A stretch of DNA of 58,177 nt from an uncultured Synergistales bacterium (GTDB lineage Bacteria > Synergistota > Synergistia > Synergistales > Aminobacteriaceae), in contig CAJOMU010000009.1 of assembly GCA_905235735.1 (NCBI GenBank), positions 1 through 58,177 of the forward strand, read 5' to 3'. The position numbers were made by a program, and so were the translations under genes. The notes below the pieces were generated by a model that saw nothing but the letters and a program-made list of their open reading frames with translations, searched no databases and had not been told where the DNA came from. Shown piece by piece: positions 1-7,826 of the stretch (positions are counted from its first letter, which is position 1; each line of letters starts with the position of its first letter).

Positions 1-936
1 TCATAGATTCTGTGTTCGTCTTCAGGGCTTAACGGTCGTGAAATAAATTCCGTGTCTATGTCTTCTGCATCGCTGAATACCTGCACAATTTCAGAATTGT
101 AGAACCATTCAGTTGGAGCTTCGAGATTCGTTGTGAGTAATTTTTTGCGATACCATAGAGATTCATTTACCCTGAGTGAACTGTAATTCTGATTGAATGG
201 CAATATCTCCAGTACACATTTTGTATTCATGACATGCTGCAGAACTTCATCGTATGTCAGGAAATTCGTTGTGCGTCGGCTCACATAATGTATATCATCA
301 GCATATCTCTGTTCACTATCAGGAACTCCTGATACCCAGAAATCACATCTCAGACCTGCACCTTTCAATTTCTCATAAACAGAAAGTATTTTGCTCATTC
401 TGTCTTTAGCCTGAGCTACAAAGAACACATCAGTCTGATGCTCTGGTTCAAATTTCTTCTCAGGCAGTACACAAGGCCAGTAATCCATGAATAGCAATCC
501 AAGTTTTTCAGCATCGCTTCGGTTGAATGTGATCCCAGCATCGTAATAATCTTTCATATGATGCCAGCGTTCCATTAATTCGCTTTGAGTATCATCAACA
601 GGGTCTCTGAAATAGAATATCAGCCTGCAATCCATGCTTCAGATAATTCCGTGAATATGCAAGTCTAAATCCGTCCTGGAAAATAAAATATGCTTTCTTA
701 TCACATGATATGCCTGAATCATTCAATATCACTCTGTCCCACACAGAATGAAACGGAAGCTCAATTATTCTGTTTAACTTCCATGACGTATGCATTCGGA
801 AAATCTTATCAATGAATCTGCTGGTGATGTTAGTGCTCAGAATTGCACCGTGTGATTTTGCTGAAGGAAGGAATCCTCCTATTGGATTGCCGAAGATTAC
901 GAACTGTGAGCTGTTACGATTATTCTGCTTCATCAT
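1..936 (-). pseudogene. Frameshifted polysaccharide-locus protein, 3' end off the left edge
   Basis: Two minus-strand reading frames make one apparent gene. The first (595-936) starts MMKQNNRNSSQ and runs about 102 sensible residues to YLKHG, then leaves frame and stops. The second frame, open from about 635 to position 1, continues with CRLIFYFRDPV, AGITFNRSDAEKLG and DYWPCVLPEKK and runs off the window. Dropping one G of the GG at about 632-633 would join them. I cannot name the family. The composition and the position four bases after the sugar transferase (ATGA overlap at 933-936) suggest a surface-polysaccharide protein, possibly glycosyltransferase-like. A small real deletion is as likely as a one-base error, since the join looks a few residues short. 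An ATG at 635 could start the second part separately. Confidence 0.6.
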
Positions 937-1541
937 GTCCGCTTCTCAATGCTGCCTGTTCCGCCCTCAACTACTCCTTCATGAGTGAAGACGTTCGTTA
1001 TTGTTCGTATTATGCACATGCAATCGAACATGAAGGATTCACGCTGAACATATTCACCGTCATACTTGGCCTTCTCGGTAATCTCTAACTCATCGCGTCC
1101 GTTAATCTGTGCCCATCCTGTTAAACCTGGACGTATATCATTCGCACCGTATTTATCACGTTCACGAATCAAATCATCCTGATTCCATAATGCTGGTCTT
1201 GGTCCGACGATTGACATATCACCCTTCAGAATATTGAATATCTGCGGCAGTTCATCAATCGAATATTTCCGCATCCATCTTCCGCATTTCAAGATATACT
1301 GTTCGGGATTATCGAGCAAATGTGTCGGCGTATCATGAGGCGTATTCATCTTCATAGACCTGAACTTGTACATCATGAAAAATTTTTTGCCCTTCCCGAT
1401 TCGTTTCTGCCTGAAGAATGCAGGGCCTTTATCCTCAAGTTTAATGATGAGCGCAAAAATCAACATCGGAACTGCGAGAATGAACAGTGCCAGTAATGAA
1501 AGAATGACATCGAGAATACGTTTAATGAATAACTTATACAT
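933..1541 (-). CDS. Undecaprenyl-phosphate sugar phosphotransferase (bacterial sugar transferase family)
   Basis: This enzyme would transfer a sugar-1-phosphate from a nucleotide sugar to undecaprenyl phosphate at the inner face of the membrane, the first step of a surface glycan. From the chosen start (MYKLFIKRILD) it is about 202 residues. A membrane segment lies near residues 10-35 (SLLALFILAVPMLIFALII), followed by the family core: GPAFFRQKRIGKGKKFFMYK-like box, KFRSM, SIDELPQIFNILKGDMSIVG, GPRP, and RPGLTGWAQINGRDEL. The length fits the small single-domain PglC/WcaJ-core type. An upstream in-frame start at 1595 exists, but the start at 1541 sits directly below a -10 box. The stop overlaps the next gene by four bases. 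Specificity cannot be read from sequence. Confidence 0.88.
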   Translation of the reverse strand: MYKLFIKRILDVILSLLALFILAVPMLIFALIIKLEDKGPAFFRQKRIGKGKKFFMMYKFRSMKMNTPHDTPTHLLDNPEQYILKCGRWMRKYSIDELPQIFNILKGDMSIVGPRPALWNQDDLIRERDKYGANDIRPGLTGWAQINGRDELEITEKAKYDGEYVQRESFMFDCMCIIRTITNVFTHEGVVEGGTGSIEKRT

Positions 1542-1548
1542 GAAAGAA

Positions 1549-1554
1549 ATTATA
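1549..1554 (-). promoter_or_regulatory. Candidate -10 box giving a leaderless sugar-transferase mRNA
   Basis: On the minus strand a perfect TATAAT ends seven bases before the ATG at 1541, and no Shine-Dalgarno sequence is present. The normal start point would fall on or next to the A of the ATG. No good -35 is visible. Confidence 0.4.
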
Positions 1555-1562
1555 TCGCAAAG

Positions 1563-1590
1563 TTGACAAAAAAGTTTTAACTGATAAAAT
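1563..1590 (+). promoter_or_regulatory. Strong sigma-70-type promoter for tRNA-Gln
   Basis: TTGACA at 1563-1568, a 16-base spacer, and TAAAAT at 1585-1590 preceded by TGA (extended -10). Transcription would start near 1597, about 40 bases before the tRNA. It is divergent from, and interleaved with, the sugar-transferase promoter region. Confidence 0.7.
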
Positions 1591-1636
1591 TTCACGAGTG
1601 CTTAGAGATTAAGACACACAGAATAAAAATCAAAAT

Positions 1637-1710
1637 TGGGAATTGGTGCAACGGCAGCACGCTTGACTCTGGATCAAGTAATTGGGGTTCGAATCCCTGA
1701 TTCCCAGCCA
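1637..1710 (+). tRNA. tRNA-Gln (anticodon CTG)
   Basis: The acceptor strands TGGGAAT (1637-1643) and ATTCCCA pair, followed by the discriminator G and an encoded CCA ending at 1710. The anticodon arm is CTTGA-CTCTGGA-TCAAG, giving anticodon CTG. The T arm has loop TTCGAAT. The gene is 74 bases including CCA. It has its own promoter upstream and a terminator about 30 bases downstream, so it is a single-gene unit. Confidence 0.93.
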
Positions 1711-1740
1711 GAAATTTTTTAAGACGACGGACGAAATTAT

Positions 1741-1778
1741 TCCCCTGTTTAGAAATAAATCTAGGCGGGGGGATTTTT
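1741..1778 (+). terminator. Rho-independent terminator after tRNA-Gln
   Basis: A long hairpin (TCCCCTGTTTAGA pairing with TCTAGGCGGGGGGA, one bulge, loop AATAAA) spans 1741-1773 and is followed by TTTTT. It separates the tRNA from the symporter. Confidence 0.85.
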
Positions 1779-1805
1779 GCGTCTCAGGGAGGATTCGATT
1801 CACAC

Positions 1806-3212
1806 ATGCTCACTTTCATTATCATCTATGCCGTAATTCTTGTTGCTCTCGGTGCGTTTATCGGCAGGCGTGCGAAGAATGCATCGGATTTCTTTGTTGC
1901 CGGAAGGAATTTCAGTTCCGGCTTATTGTTCACAACTCTCATTGCCGCTAATCTCGGTGCAGGTTCAACTGTAGGTGTTACTGCCTTAGCGTATCAGCAT
2001 GGCCTCTCCGCATGGTGGTGGATTGGGAGTGCAGGAATAGGTTCAATGATACTTGCGTTCATCGTAGGCCCTCGAATCTGGAGAATATCACGCGAACATA
2101 ATTTTTATACTCTCAGTGATTATCTTGATGAACGTTACAGTAAATTTTTCTCAGGTGTAATTTCACTCATGATGTCTGTGGGGACACTCGCACTATTCGC
2201 AGGTCAGTTACTGGGCATCGCATGGATACTCGAAGTTGTTGCTGATGTTCCGAAGACACAGGGAGTAATAGCGGGTGCAATCGTTACGACATTATATTTC
2301 GCCGCAGGAGGGTTATTGTCGAGTGCAATCGTGAATATCATTGAGGTTGCAGTGATTCTAATCGGGTTCATCATCGCATTGCCGTATGCATGGAGTTACG
2401 CAGGAGGTATTGAAGGCGTTCATGCAAGTGTTAGTTCCGAATCATATTTTGATTTCTTCGGAATGGGTAGCTCTGCCATAATCGGATATATCGTTATGCT
2501 TGTGCCTTCGTTCTTCATATCGCCTGGTCTAATCGGAAAAGTTTTCGCCGCAAAGAATGAACGTGCAATCAAAATCGGTACGGCCATGAATGGAATCGTT
2601 CAGCTTATATTTGCAGTTATTCCCGTCTTAATCGGAATGTGTGCGTATTCATGTTTCCCTGATTTGACCCGCGCAGATTTAGCTTTGCCCACAGCAATGA
2701 AAAATATGATGCCGTTCTATGCCGCAATTATCGCATTAGCCGCCATATTTGCCGCAGAGGTCAGCACAGCAGATACAGTGTTATACATGCTGGCAGGTTC
2801 TCTCGTGAATGATTTATACAGACGGTTCATTAATCCGAATATCAGCGACAAAAAATTATTATGGTCATCGCGAATCACAAGTTTAATCTGCGGGATTATC
2901 GGTGTGTTTCTCGCATTGAAACTTGAAAGCATAATCTCTGCATTAACGATATTCTATTCACTCATGAGCGTATCTCTTTCTGCTCCGTTAATCTTCGGAC
3001 TGTTCACTAAACGTGCATCTAATTTCGGTGCAGTTCTTTCGGCAATTCTCAGTGTAGGATTGACTGTGTACATGACATTTGGAGGTTTCGGAGGCGGGAT
3101 TGTTATTGCAGGAGTGAGACTGAATGCATCAACGTGCGGAATAATATTGTCGTTTATCGTTATGTCGTTATCGTTGCTGAAAAATCTGAAAAAGGATTCC
3201 CCTGAACATTAA
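1806..3212 (+). CDS. Sodium:solute symporter family (SSS) transporter
   Basis: A 468-residue integral membrane protein with about 13 hydrophobic segments, the size and layout of the SSS family, which imports a solute together with sodium. Family features include an N-terminal helix followed by RRAKNASDFFVAGRN, the segment NLGAGSTVGVTALAYQHGLS, then YTLSDYLDERYS, and later AAEVSTADTVLYMLAGSLVNDLY, close to the SSS sodium-site helix. The start is set by GGAGG at about 1789-1793. The substrate (amino acid, pantothenate, sugar or another) cannot be told. It follows the tRNA terminator, and no clear promoter of its own is visible. It converges on the FAD oxidoreductase with a shared hairpin between them. 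Confidence 0.87.
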   Translation: MLTFIIIYAVILVALGAFIGRRAKNASDFFVAGRNFSSGLLFTTLIAANLGAGSTVGVTALAYQHGLSAWWWIGSAGIGSMILAFIVGPRIWRISREHNFYTLSDYLDERYSKFFSGVISLMMSVGTLALFAGQLLGIAWILEVVADVPKTQGVIAGAIVTTLYFAAGGLLSSAIVNIIEVAVILIGFIIALPYAWSYAGGIEGVHASVSSESYFDFFGMGSSAIIGYIVMLVPSFFISPGLIGKVFAAKNERAIKIGTAMNGIVQLIFAVIPVLIGMCAYSCFPDLTRADLALPTAMKNMMPFYAAIIALAAIFAAEVSTADTVLYMLAGSLVNDLYRRFINPNISDKKLLWSSRITSLICGIIGVFLALKLESIISALTIFYSLMSVSLSAPLIFGLFTKRASNFGAVLSAILSVGLTVYMTFGGFGGGIVIAGVRLNASTCGIILSFIVMSLSLLKNLKKDSPEH

Positions 3213-3223
3213 TCTCAGGGGAA
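3197..3223. terminator. Bidirectional hairpin between convergent genes
   Basis: A perfect nine-base inverted repeat (TTCCCCTGA / TCAGGGGAA) overlaps the symporter stop codon. The minus-strand side is followed by TCCTTTTTC, so it is the better terminator for the FAD oxidoreductase. On the plus strand the T run lies about 10 bases further on. Confidence 0.75.
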
Positions 3224-3235
3224 CAATTTCACTTT

Positions 3236-5455
3236 TTATATTCCTGACGCTATCACTGCCGCCTTCACTACTATATCTGCTGCTTCACCTTTTGTTACAG
3301 GGCTTCCGTATCTGAACTCTGAATCACGTCTGTATATCTCAAGTGCTCCAAGTCTAGCGAGAATATTCACGTACTCCGAATTTCTGTGCTTGCTGATTCT
3401 GAATGGTATCCGCACATTCTTGTCGTATTTTGCATTCTTCAAGTTAGGGAATGCATCACATACGGCCTTCGCAAAATCTCCCCTTGAGACGAAATTATGA
3501 AGTTTATCGTCAAATACTTCCCATTCTCCTGATACACCTGCTGATGCCCTCGCACGATCTAATATTCCATTCGTATCCAGCTTCGTTATCATGTCGTTCA
3601 CTCCGAATACTCCTTTGTCTGCTCCTCTGATTACTGCCATAGCAATCACAGGGTCTTCAATCCAGCCTAAATTGAATGACGGTGCATGAGGATATTCATT
3701 CGCAGGGATGAGGCCATGAATATTAGAGATCTGCACGCTCTTATTTGCAGGGTGATCTTCAGGAACGTCGGAGTAATGGCACAATGATAAATCTACATTT
3801 GAGTTCAGTAGTTCCCATTGAACTTGTATTGCATGAATCTCTTTCGGAAGTTTATTCTCCCTCGCACAAAATGCCGCTAATGCTCCGGCTGCCTGTCCTG
3901 TCATCATGGTTATGGGCTGAAGACGTAATGCACCTGCCGCAAGACGTGAGGCTGATATGTTCTTCTCTGCCGCAATCAATCCGTCCGTATCCTCTGGAAT
4001 CAGAATGCTCATAGGAACTTGAAACGGCCCTCTTGGCCTGTTCGTTATCGATGAGCTTGAACGTTCATTGAATTCCCATTCCATATCTGAATCCGTATTT
4101 GCTCCGTGCAAATCGAGAATGTAACCTCCGATTGCAATTGCATCAGGAAACTCATGACTCGTCTGACCATCACGATAGCTCAGTGAATTTTGCAGAATCT
4201 CATGTGAGGTCAGCGTATGCTTTCCGATTATCCTTCGTGCTTCCCGTACATAGGGCATGGGCGGCATATGTCGTGCTATCTCCTGCCATTCACGAGGAAG
4301 TGTACGAGCTGCTTCAGGGAGAATTCTGTTATTGTATTCATCATCTGCAACTGACCAGTCCTCGCCTAGTTCATGCTGTATATAGTAGATGAAGTGCAAT
4401 GTCTTAATGAGTGCTTCACGTTCAACCTGCAAACGTAAGTTCCTATCCTCAAGATATGCTATAGGAAGTCCTCTTCGTCCGTTCCATGAATACGTTCCTG
4501 GATAATCATTTGCCCAGTTCACGCTGGTCTTCGTGATGTATTCTCTTGTGGCTCTGTCAGCATCATAGTTATACGGGTTCGATGAATCAGGAAGCCCTCT
4601 GTATGAATTATGCGTTGCGAAGTTCACGGGAGTATCAACGGGGTATTTGTTCCTGAAGTTGAAGCCGTCTGCGGTAACGAAGCTCTCATAGTTTCGTTTT
4701 GCAAGTTCGTAGCCTGGTAATGGAGAAAGAGGTCGCAGATAATTCGGAACACCTGCCGGATATTTTTTGAGTATCGCTGTCCATGTTATATCCTGAATCA
4801 TTGAGTCTGAATTCGGAAATTTCGATACACTGTTGCCGATTCTGTACTGCGTCTTTGAGAGCGGCAATATATCTCCGTATTCAGTTGCATCAATCAGAAC
4901 TTTGCATGTATATCTTCGTGTTGATTTATCCGGCAGTTGAACTGTTACTCCTGTTACCCTTCGTTTATCTTTTTCGACAGCGATTATGTTCGAGTTCATC
5001 ATGAAGTCTATCGTGCCCCGTCTGCGTGCATCGTTTATCATCGCGATTAATGCGTCCTGTCCTATATGCGGCTCAAATGCAATGCTTCTTGTTGATGTCC
5101 AGTATGCAGTGCCCATAGACTTGCCTCGTGAATCGTAATAGTTCTTCAGTCTCGTAATGAACTCCTCGTATATTCCGCTCATTTGTCTGCTCATGTCGTC
5201 CATTGTTGAAACTCCTGCTGCTGTAGCCTGACCTCCAACCCATGAACCTGATTCAACAACGAGAACATTAACACCCATTCTTGCGGCCTGAATTGCTGCT
5301 GATATTCCACCTGTACCTGCTCCTGCGATTATGATGTCGTATGTGCTTTTGATGCTTCGTGTTCCTGAAGCTGAATATGAAGAAGAAGGTGAAAGTGAGA
5401 TTAGCAGAAATGAGATGAACATTATCCGTAAAAATTTTATATTTATGACATTCAA
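3236..5455 (-). CDS. Exported FAD-dependent oxidoreductase with SLH-like C-terminus
   Basis: A 739-residue protein of the FAD_oxidored type. It begins with a signal peptide (hydrophobic FLRIMFISFLLISL, then SPSSSYSASG). The dinucleotide-binding box GAGTGGISAAIQAARMGVNV follows at about residue 44, with ESGSWVGGQATAAGVS after it. Further family motifs are DATEYGDILPLS in the middle, and AAEKNISASRLAAGALRLQP with MMTGQAAGALAAF near residue 520. The last ~170 residues resemble degenerate S-layer homology repeats (GADKGVFGVND, VSRGDFAKAVCDAFPNL, ILARLGALEIYR, YGSPVTKGEAADIVVKAA), which would tether it to the cell surface. The substrate is unknown. The start is TTG at 5455 behind GGGGAGG, 12 bases upstream. 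It is divergent from ribD. Confidence 0.83.
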   Translation of the reverse strand: MNVINIKFLRIMFISFLLISLSPSSSYSASGTRSIKSTYDIIIAGAGTGGISAAIQAARMGVNVLVVESGSWVGGQATAAGVSTMDDMSRQMSGIYEEFITRLKNYYDSRGKSMGTAYWTSTRSIAFEPHIGQDALIAMINDARRRGTIDFMMNSNIIAVEKDKRRVTGVTVQLPDKSTRRYTCKVLIDATEYGDILPLSKTQYRIGNSVSKFPNSDSMIQDITWTAILKKYPAGVPNYLRPLSPLPGYELAKRNYESFVTADGFNFRNKYPVDTPVNFATHNSYRGLPDSSNPYNYDADRATREYITKTSVNWANDYPGTYSWNGRRGLPIAYLEDRNLRLQVEREALIKTLHFIYYIQHELGEDWSVADDEYNNRILPEAARTLPREWQEIARHMPPMPYVREARRIIGKHTLTSHEILQNSLSYRDGQTSHEFPDAIAIGGYILDLHGANTDSDMEWEFNERSSSSITNRPRGPFQVPMSILIPEDTDGLIAAEKNISASRLAAGALRLQPITMMTGQAAGALAAFCARENKLPKEIHAIQVQWELLNSNVDLSLCHYSDVPEDHPANKSVQISNIHGLIPANEYPHAPSFNLGWIEDPVIAMAVIRGADKGVFGVNDMITKLDTNGILDRARASAGVSGEWEVFDDKLHNFVSRGDFAKAVCDAFPNLKNAKYDKNVRIPFRISKHRNSEYVNILARLGALEIYRRDSEFRYGSPVTKGEAADIVVKAAVIASGI

Positions 5456-5533
5456 GGTGAAAAGAATCCTCCCCAGATAAAAATGATTGTAAATATTACA
5501 CCTAACATTGTAGAATACACGAAAAAAATCTCT

Positions 5534-5548
5534 GGAGGCATTAATATT
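5534..5548 (+). promoter_or_regulatory. Ribosome-binding site that points to an ATT start for ribD
   Basis: GGAGG at 5534-5538 is the only Shine-Dalgarno match near the ribD start. Seven bases downstream is the in-frame codon ATT (5546). The nearest ATG (5567) is 28 bases from it, and the upstream ATG near 5483 has none. Promoter-like TAGAAT occurs around 5511. Confidence 0.5.
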
Positions 5549-6562
5549 TTACAAAATAATATATATATGCGCCGTGCGTTATCGTTAGCTTCACTCGGAT
5601 TAAGAAAGACATCGCCCAATCCTATGGTAGGCTGTGTGATAGTGAAAGACGGAAGGATTATCGGAGAAGGCTGGCATAAACGTTACGGACATTCACACGC
5701 GGAGATAGAAGCGATAAATGATACAATGAATCACAATGAGAGTGTTCGAGGCTCAACAGTATATGTTACGCTTGAACCATGCAGTCATTACGGCAAGACT
5801 CCTCCGTGTGCTAATCGTCTGGTTGAAGAGGGAGTATCTGAAGTCGTAATTGCGATGCGAGATCCGAATCCCAAAGTGAATGGACGAGGCATAGAGATAT
5901 TACGCAAAGCAGGAATAAAGGTTACGGAATCGGATTCAGAAATTGAACGTGAAGCTAAGAATATCAATCGCGGTTTCATCTTCGCACATAAGTATCATCG
6001 TCCCTTCATCACACTGAAGGCGGCAATGACGTTAGACGGGAGATTATGTTTACCCAACGGGAGCAGCAAATGGATTACGGGCATAATGTCGAGAACGTAT
6101 GCACATAAACTGCGGGCTGAGAATGATGCTGTTCTTGTGGGAGTGAATACAGTCCTGAATGATGACCCAGAACTCACAGTACGCAACGTAACAGGCATAA
6201 ATCCGATTCGAGTCGTTCTTGACCGTCATGACAGAACACCGTTAAACGCAAAAGTACGAGACTGCATTATTCTGCATCATGAGAATCTGAATGAGGCCAT
6301 GAGATATTTAGCTGAACAAGGGATATTGACGTTAATGGTTGAAGGAGGAGCGGAAGTATTGAGTTCATTCATTCGTGAGGGACTTGCAGATTACGTGAAC
6401 TTTTTCTACTCGCCGAAAATTTTAGGAAGCGGCAAAGGAATACATGCAGAAATGGGAATTGAGAGCGTGAGAGATTCGCTGAGAATAAAGAATGTGAAGT
6501 ATACGCAGTTAGGAGAAGACATAATGATAGAGGGAAGGTTATCATGTTCACCGGACTTATAG
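5546..6562 (+). CDS. ribD: Bifunctional riboflavin biosynthesis deaminase/reductase RibD
   Basis: Catalyses the second and third steps of riboflavin synthesis: deamination of diaminohydroxyphosphoribosylaminopyrimidine, then NADPH reduction of the ribose. The N-terminal deaminase domain shows YMRRALSLAS, TSPNPMVGCVIV, the zinc-site HSHAEIEAIN and PCSHYGKTPPCANRL. The C-terminal reductase domain (from about residue 140) shows PFITLKAAMTLDGRLCLPNG, SSKWITG and MVEGGAEVLSSFI. About 338 residues from the chosen start. I prefer ATT at 5546 because it fits the Shine-Dalgarno site and gives the usual few residues before YMxxAL; ATG at 5567 is the conventional alternative. It heads ribD-ribE and overlaps ribE by 19 bases. 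No FMN riboswitch fits in the short upstream gap. Confidence 0.93.
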   Translation: MLQNNIYMRRALSLASLGLRKTSPNPMVGCVIVKDGRIIGEGWHKRYGHSHAEIEAINDTMNHNESVRGSTVYVTLEPCSHYGKTPPCANRLVEEGVSEVVIAMRDPNPKVNGRGIEILRKAGIKVTESDSEIEREAKNINRGFIFAHKYHRPFITLKAAMTLDGRLCLPNGSSKWITGIMSRTYAHKLRAENDAVLVGVNTVLNDDPELTVRNVTGINPIRVVLDRHDRTPLNAKVRDCIILHHENLNEAMRYLAEQGILTLMVEGGAEVLSSFIREGLADYVNFFYSPKILGSGKGIHAEMGIESVRDSLRIKNVKYTQLGEDIMIEGRLSCSPDL

Positions 6563-7179
6563 AGACGATAGGAACAGTGAGAAAATTTCATCAGACAGGA
6601 ACGTTTTACACATTGAGCATTGAATCATCATTCACGAATGAGCTTGTTACTGGACAGTCAGTATGTGTTAGCGGGGCATGTCTGACGGTAACGAGGAAAT
6701 CAGGAAGCATATTTGATGTTGAGATGATGCGTGAGACATTCATACGTACATGGTTCGGGAAATCATTGCGTTCTGGTACGAAAGTGAATCTTGAACGTGC
6801 ATTGAGGTTGACTGACAGGTTAGACGGTCATTTAGTGCTTGGCCATGTTGACGGAATTGCAGTGCTGAAGGAGATTAGTGGACGTGAAACGAAAGAAGCA
6901 ATATTTGTTCCAGAAGATAAGAGCCTGCTTCGAGGAATAGTTGAGAAGGGATCGGTGTGCATAGATGGAGTGAGCTTGACGGTGATTGATGCAGGGAGTT
7001 CGAGTTTTTCTGTTGGATTGATTCCGGCTACATTAGAGGCTACGACACTGGGAGGACTGAAGAGCGGGAGTATGATAAATCTTGAGACAGATATATTAGG
7101 GAAATATGTTGAGAGGCTCACTATGAATCAATCAGACAAAAACAGAGGCGATTATCTGACTTCACTTTTGTTGATGTAA
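6544..7179 (+). CDS. ribE: Riboflavin synthase, alpha subunit type
   Basis: Dismutates two 6,7-dimethyl-8-ribityllumazine molecules into riboflavin and the pyrimidine precursor. The 211 residues contain the two expected lumazine-binding repeats: the first opens with MFTGLIETIGTV and has SVCVSGACLTV; the second begins near residue 98 with GHLVLGHVDGIA and has GSVCIDGVSLTV. The C-terminus is GKYVERL followed by a short tail. It is translationally coupled to ribD by a 19-base overlap and is followed by a rho-independent terminator, so ribDE form one unit separate from ribA-ribH. Confidence 0.94.
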   Translation: MFTGLIETIGTVRKFHQTGTFYTLSIESSFTNELVTGQSVCVSGACLTVTRKSGSIFDVEMMRETFIRTWFGKSLRSGTKVNLERALRLTDRLDGHLVLGHVDGIAVLKEISGRETKEAIFVPEDKSLLRGIVEKGSVCIDGVSLTVIDAGSSSFSVGLIPATLEATTLGGLKSGSMINLETDILGKYVERLTMNQSDKNRGDYLTSLLLM

Positions 7180-7194
7180 TATGCAATTTCAAGA

Positions 7195-7225
7195 GTGCCG
7201 GTGATTTTTCATCGGTGCTTTTTTT
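7195..7225 (+). terminator. Rho-independent terminator after ribE
   Basis: A ten-pair stem (GTGCCGGTGA with TCATCGGTGC, including G-T pairs) with a TTTT loop spans 7195-7218 and is followed by seven Ts. Confidence 0.8.
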
Positions 7226-7228
7226 ATG

Positions 7229-7258
7229 TGCTAATATATTTTTCACGCAAAGGAGATG
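7229..7258 (+). promoter_or_regulatory. Extended -10 promoter and ribosome-binding site of the DUF4160 cassette
   Basis: TGCTAATAT at 7229-7237 is an extended -10. CGCAAAGGAGATG at 7246-7258 carries the Shine-Dalgarno site. A near copy of both elements recurs at 7790-7818 before ribA. Confidence 0.6.
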
Positions 7259-7260
7259 CT

Positions 7261-7533
7261 TTGATTATGATGTACCCATTCATGACACTTAATGACGACA
7301 CAGAGATAACACATTCGGAAATGTATTGCGACGGAAGCGTGAAAGTTTGCATAGAAACACCGACAGATAACGGTTTCAAGAGTGCTGAATGTTGGCTGCC
7401 GATGTACAGGTGGGAAGTTCACGGTTATTCGTGGCTTGAGATGCAATATCTGAGGCATCTTGTCATAAAGAATGAAGAGTTATTCATGAAGTACTCGCAA
7501 GATGGAGGAATTACCTGTGCCGACTATTTTTAG
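7261..7533 (+). CDS. Small conserved protein paired with DUF4160
   Basis: A 90-residue soluble, acidic protein (YPFMTLNDDTEITHSEMY, AECWLPMYRWEVHGYS, CADYF at the end). I do not know an experimentally assigned function. Small proteins with this F(V/M)TLxDGTEIxHS-like opening are often encoded directly before a DUF4160 protein, and I infer a functional pair. The start is TTG at 7261, five bases after AAGGAG; ATG codons at 7267 and 7270 are alternatives. It lies between the ribE terminator and DUF4160, which it overlaps by 17 bases. An antitoxin-like role is possible but unproven. Confidence 0.7.
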   Translation: MIMMYPFMTLNDDTEITHSEMYCDGSVKVCIETPTDNGFKSAECWLPMYRWEVHGYSWLEMQYLRHLVIKNEELFMKYSQDGGITCADYF

Positions 7534-7795
7534 GCTGGGGAGGTACGTTGTGTATTTCTGGACTAATGAAGGAGAACCCAACGAACCTATACATGTTCAT
7601 ATTGCCGTAGGACGTGCAGTTGCTAATGCTACGAAGATATGGATAACCAGAGATGGTAAAGCTATTGTAGAAAATAACAACTCAAGGATTCCAGATAAGG
7701 GGTTACGAAGACTCATTGAGGCCATCGAAAAAGATAGCGAAATTGTTATAGAAGAATGGCGAAAATATTTTGGTGAGGTCAGATATTTCTGCTAA
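7517..7795 (+). CDS. DUF4160 domain protein
   Basis: A 92-residue protein matching the DUF4160 pattern: [18 protein letters not shown] near the start, then [23 protein letters not shown], and a helical C-terminus ([24 protein letters not shown]). The family is often found in small two-gene units in bacteria; toxin-antitoxin roles have been suggested, but biochemical function is unsettled. I chose GTG at 7517 because GGAGG lies eight bases upstream; an ATG at 7502 is also in frame but overlaps that Shine-Dalgarno site. The 3' end contains the promoter-like sequence for ribA. Confidence 0.8.
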   Translation: MPTIFRLGRYVVYFWTNEGEPNEPIHVHIAVGRAVANATKIWITRDGKAIVENNNSRIPDKGLRRLIEAIEKDSEIVIEEWRKYFGEVRYFC

Positions 7796-7818
7796 TATAC
7801 TGTCCGCAAAGAGAGATG
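7790..7818 (+). promoter_or_regulatory. Extended -10 promoter for ribA-ribH inside the DUF4160 3' end
   Basis: TGCTAATAT at 7790-7798 followed by CGCAAAG and GAGATG (7805-7818) nearly copies the 7229-7258 region. Transcription would start near 7805, so it could restart expression after the ribE terminator. Confidence 0.55.
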
Positions 7819-7826
7819 ATGAAAGA

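Noticed and set aside
1637-1710. tRNA-Gln as an integration site of a mobile element
   Set aside because: No integrase, no duplicated tRNA 3' end and ordinary genes on both sides.
5483-5545. Upstream ATG near 5483 as the ribD start
   Set aside because: It lacks a Shine-Dalgarno site on this strand, overlaps the promoter-like region and adds 21 residues not expected in RibD.
5456-5545. FMN riboswitch before ribD
   Set aside because: The gap between divergent genes is too short and lacks the conserved FMN-element segments.
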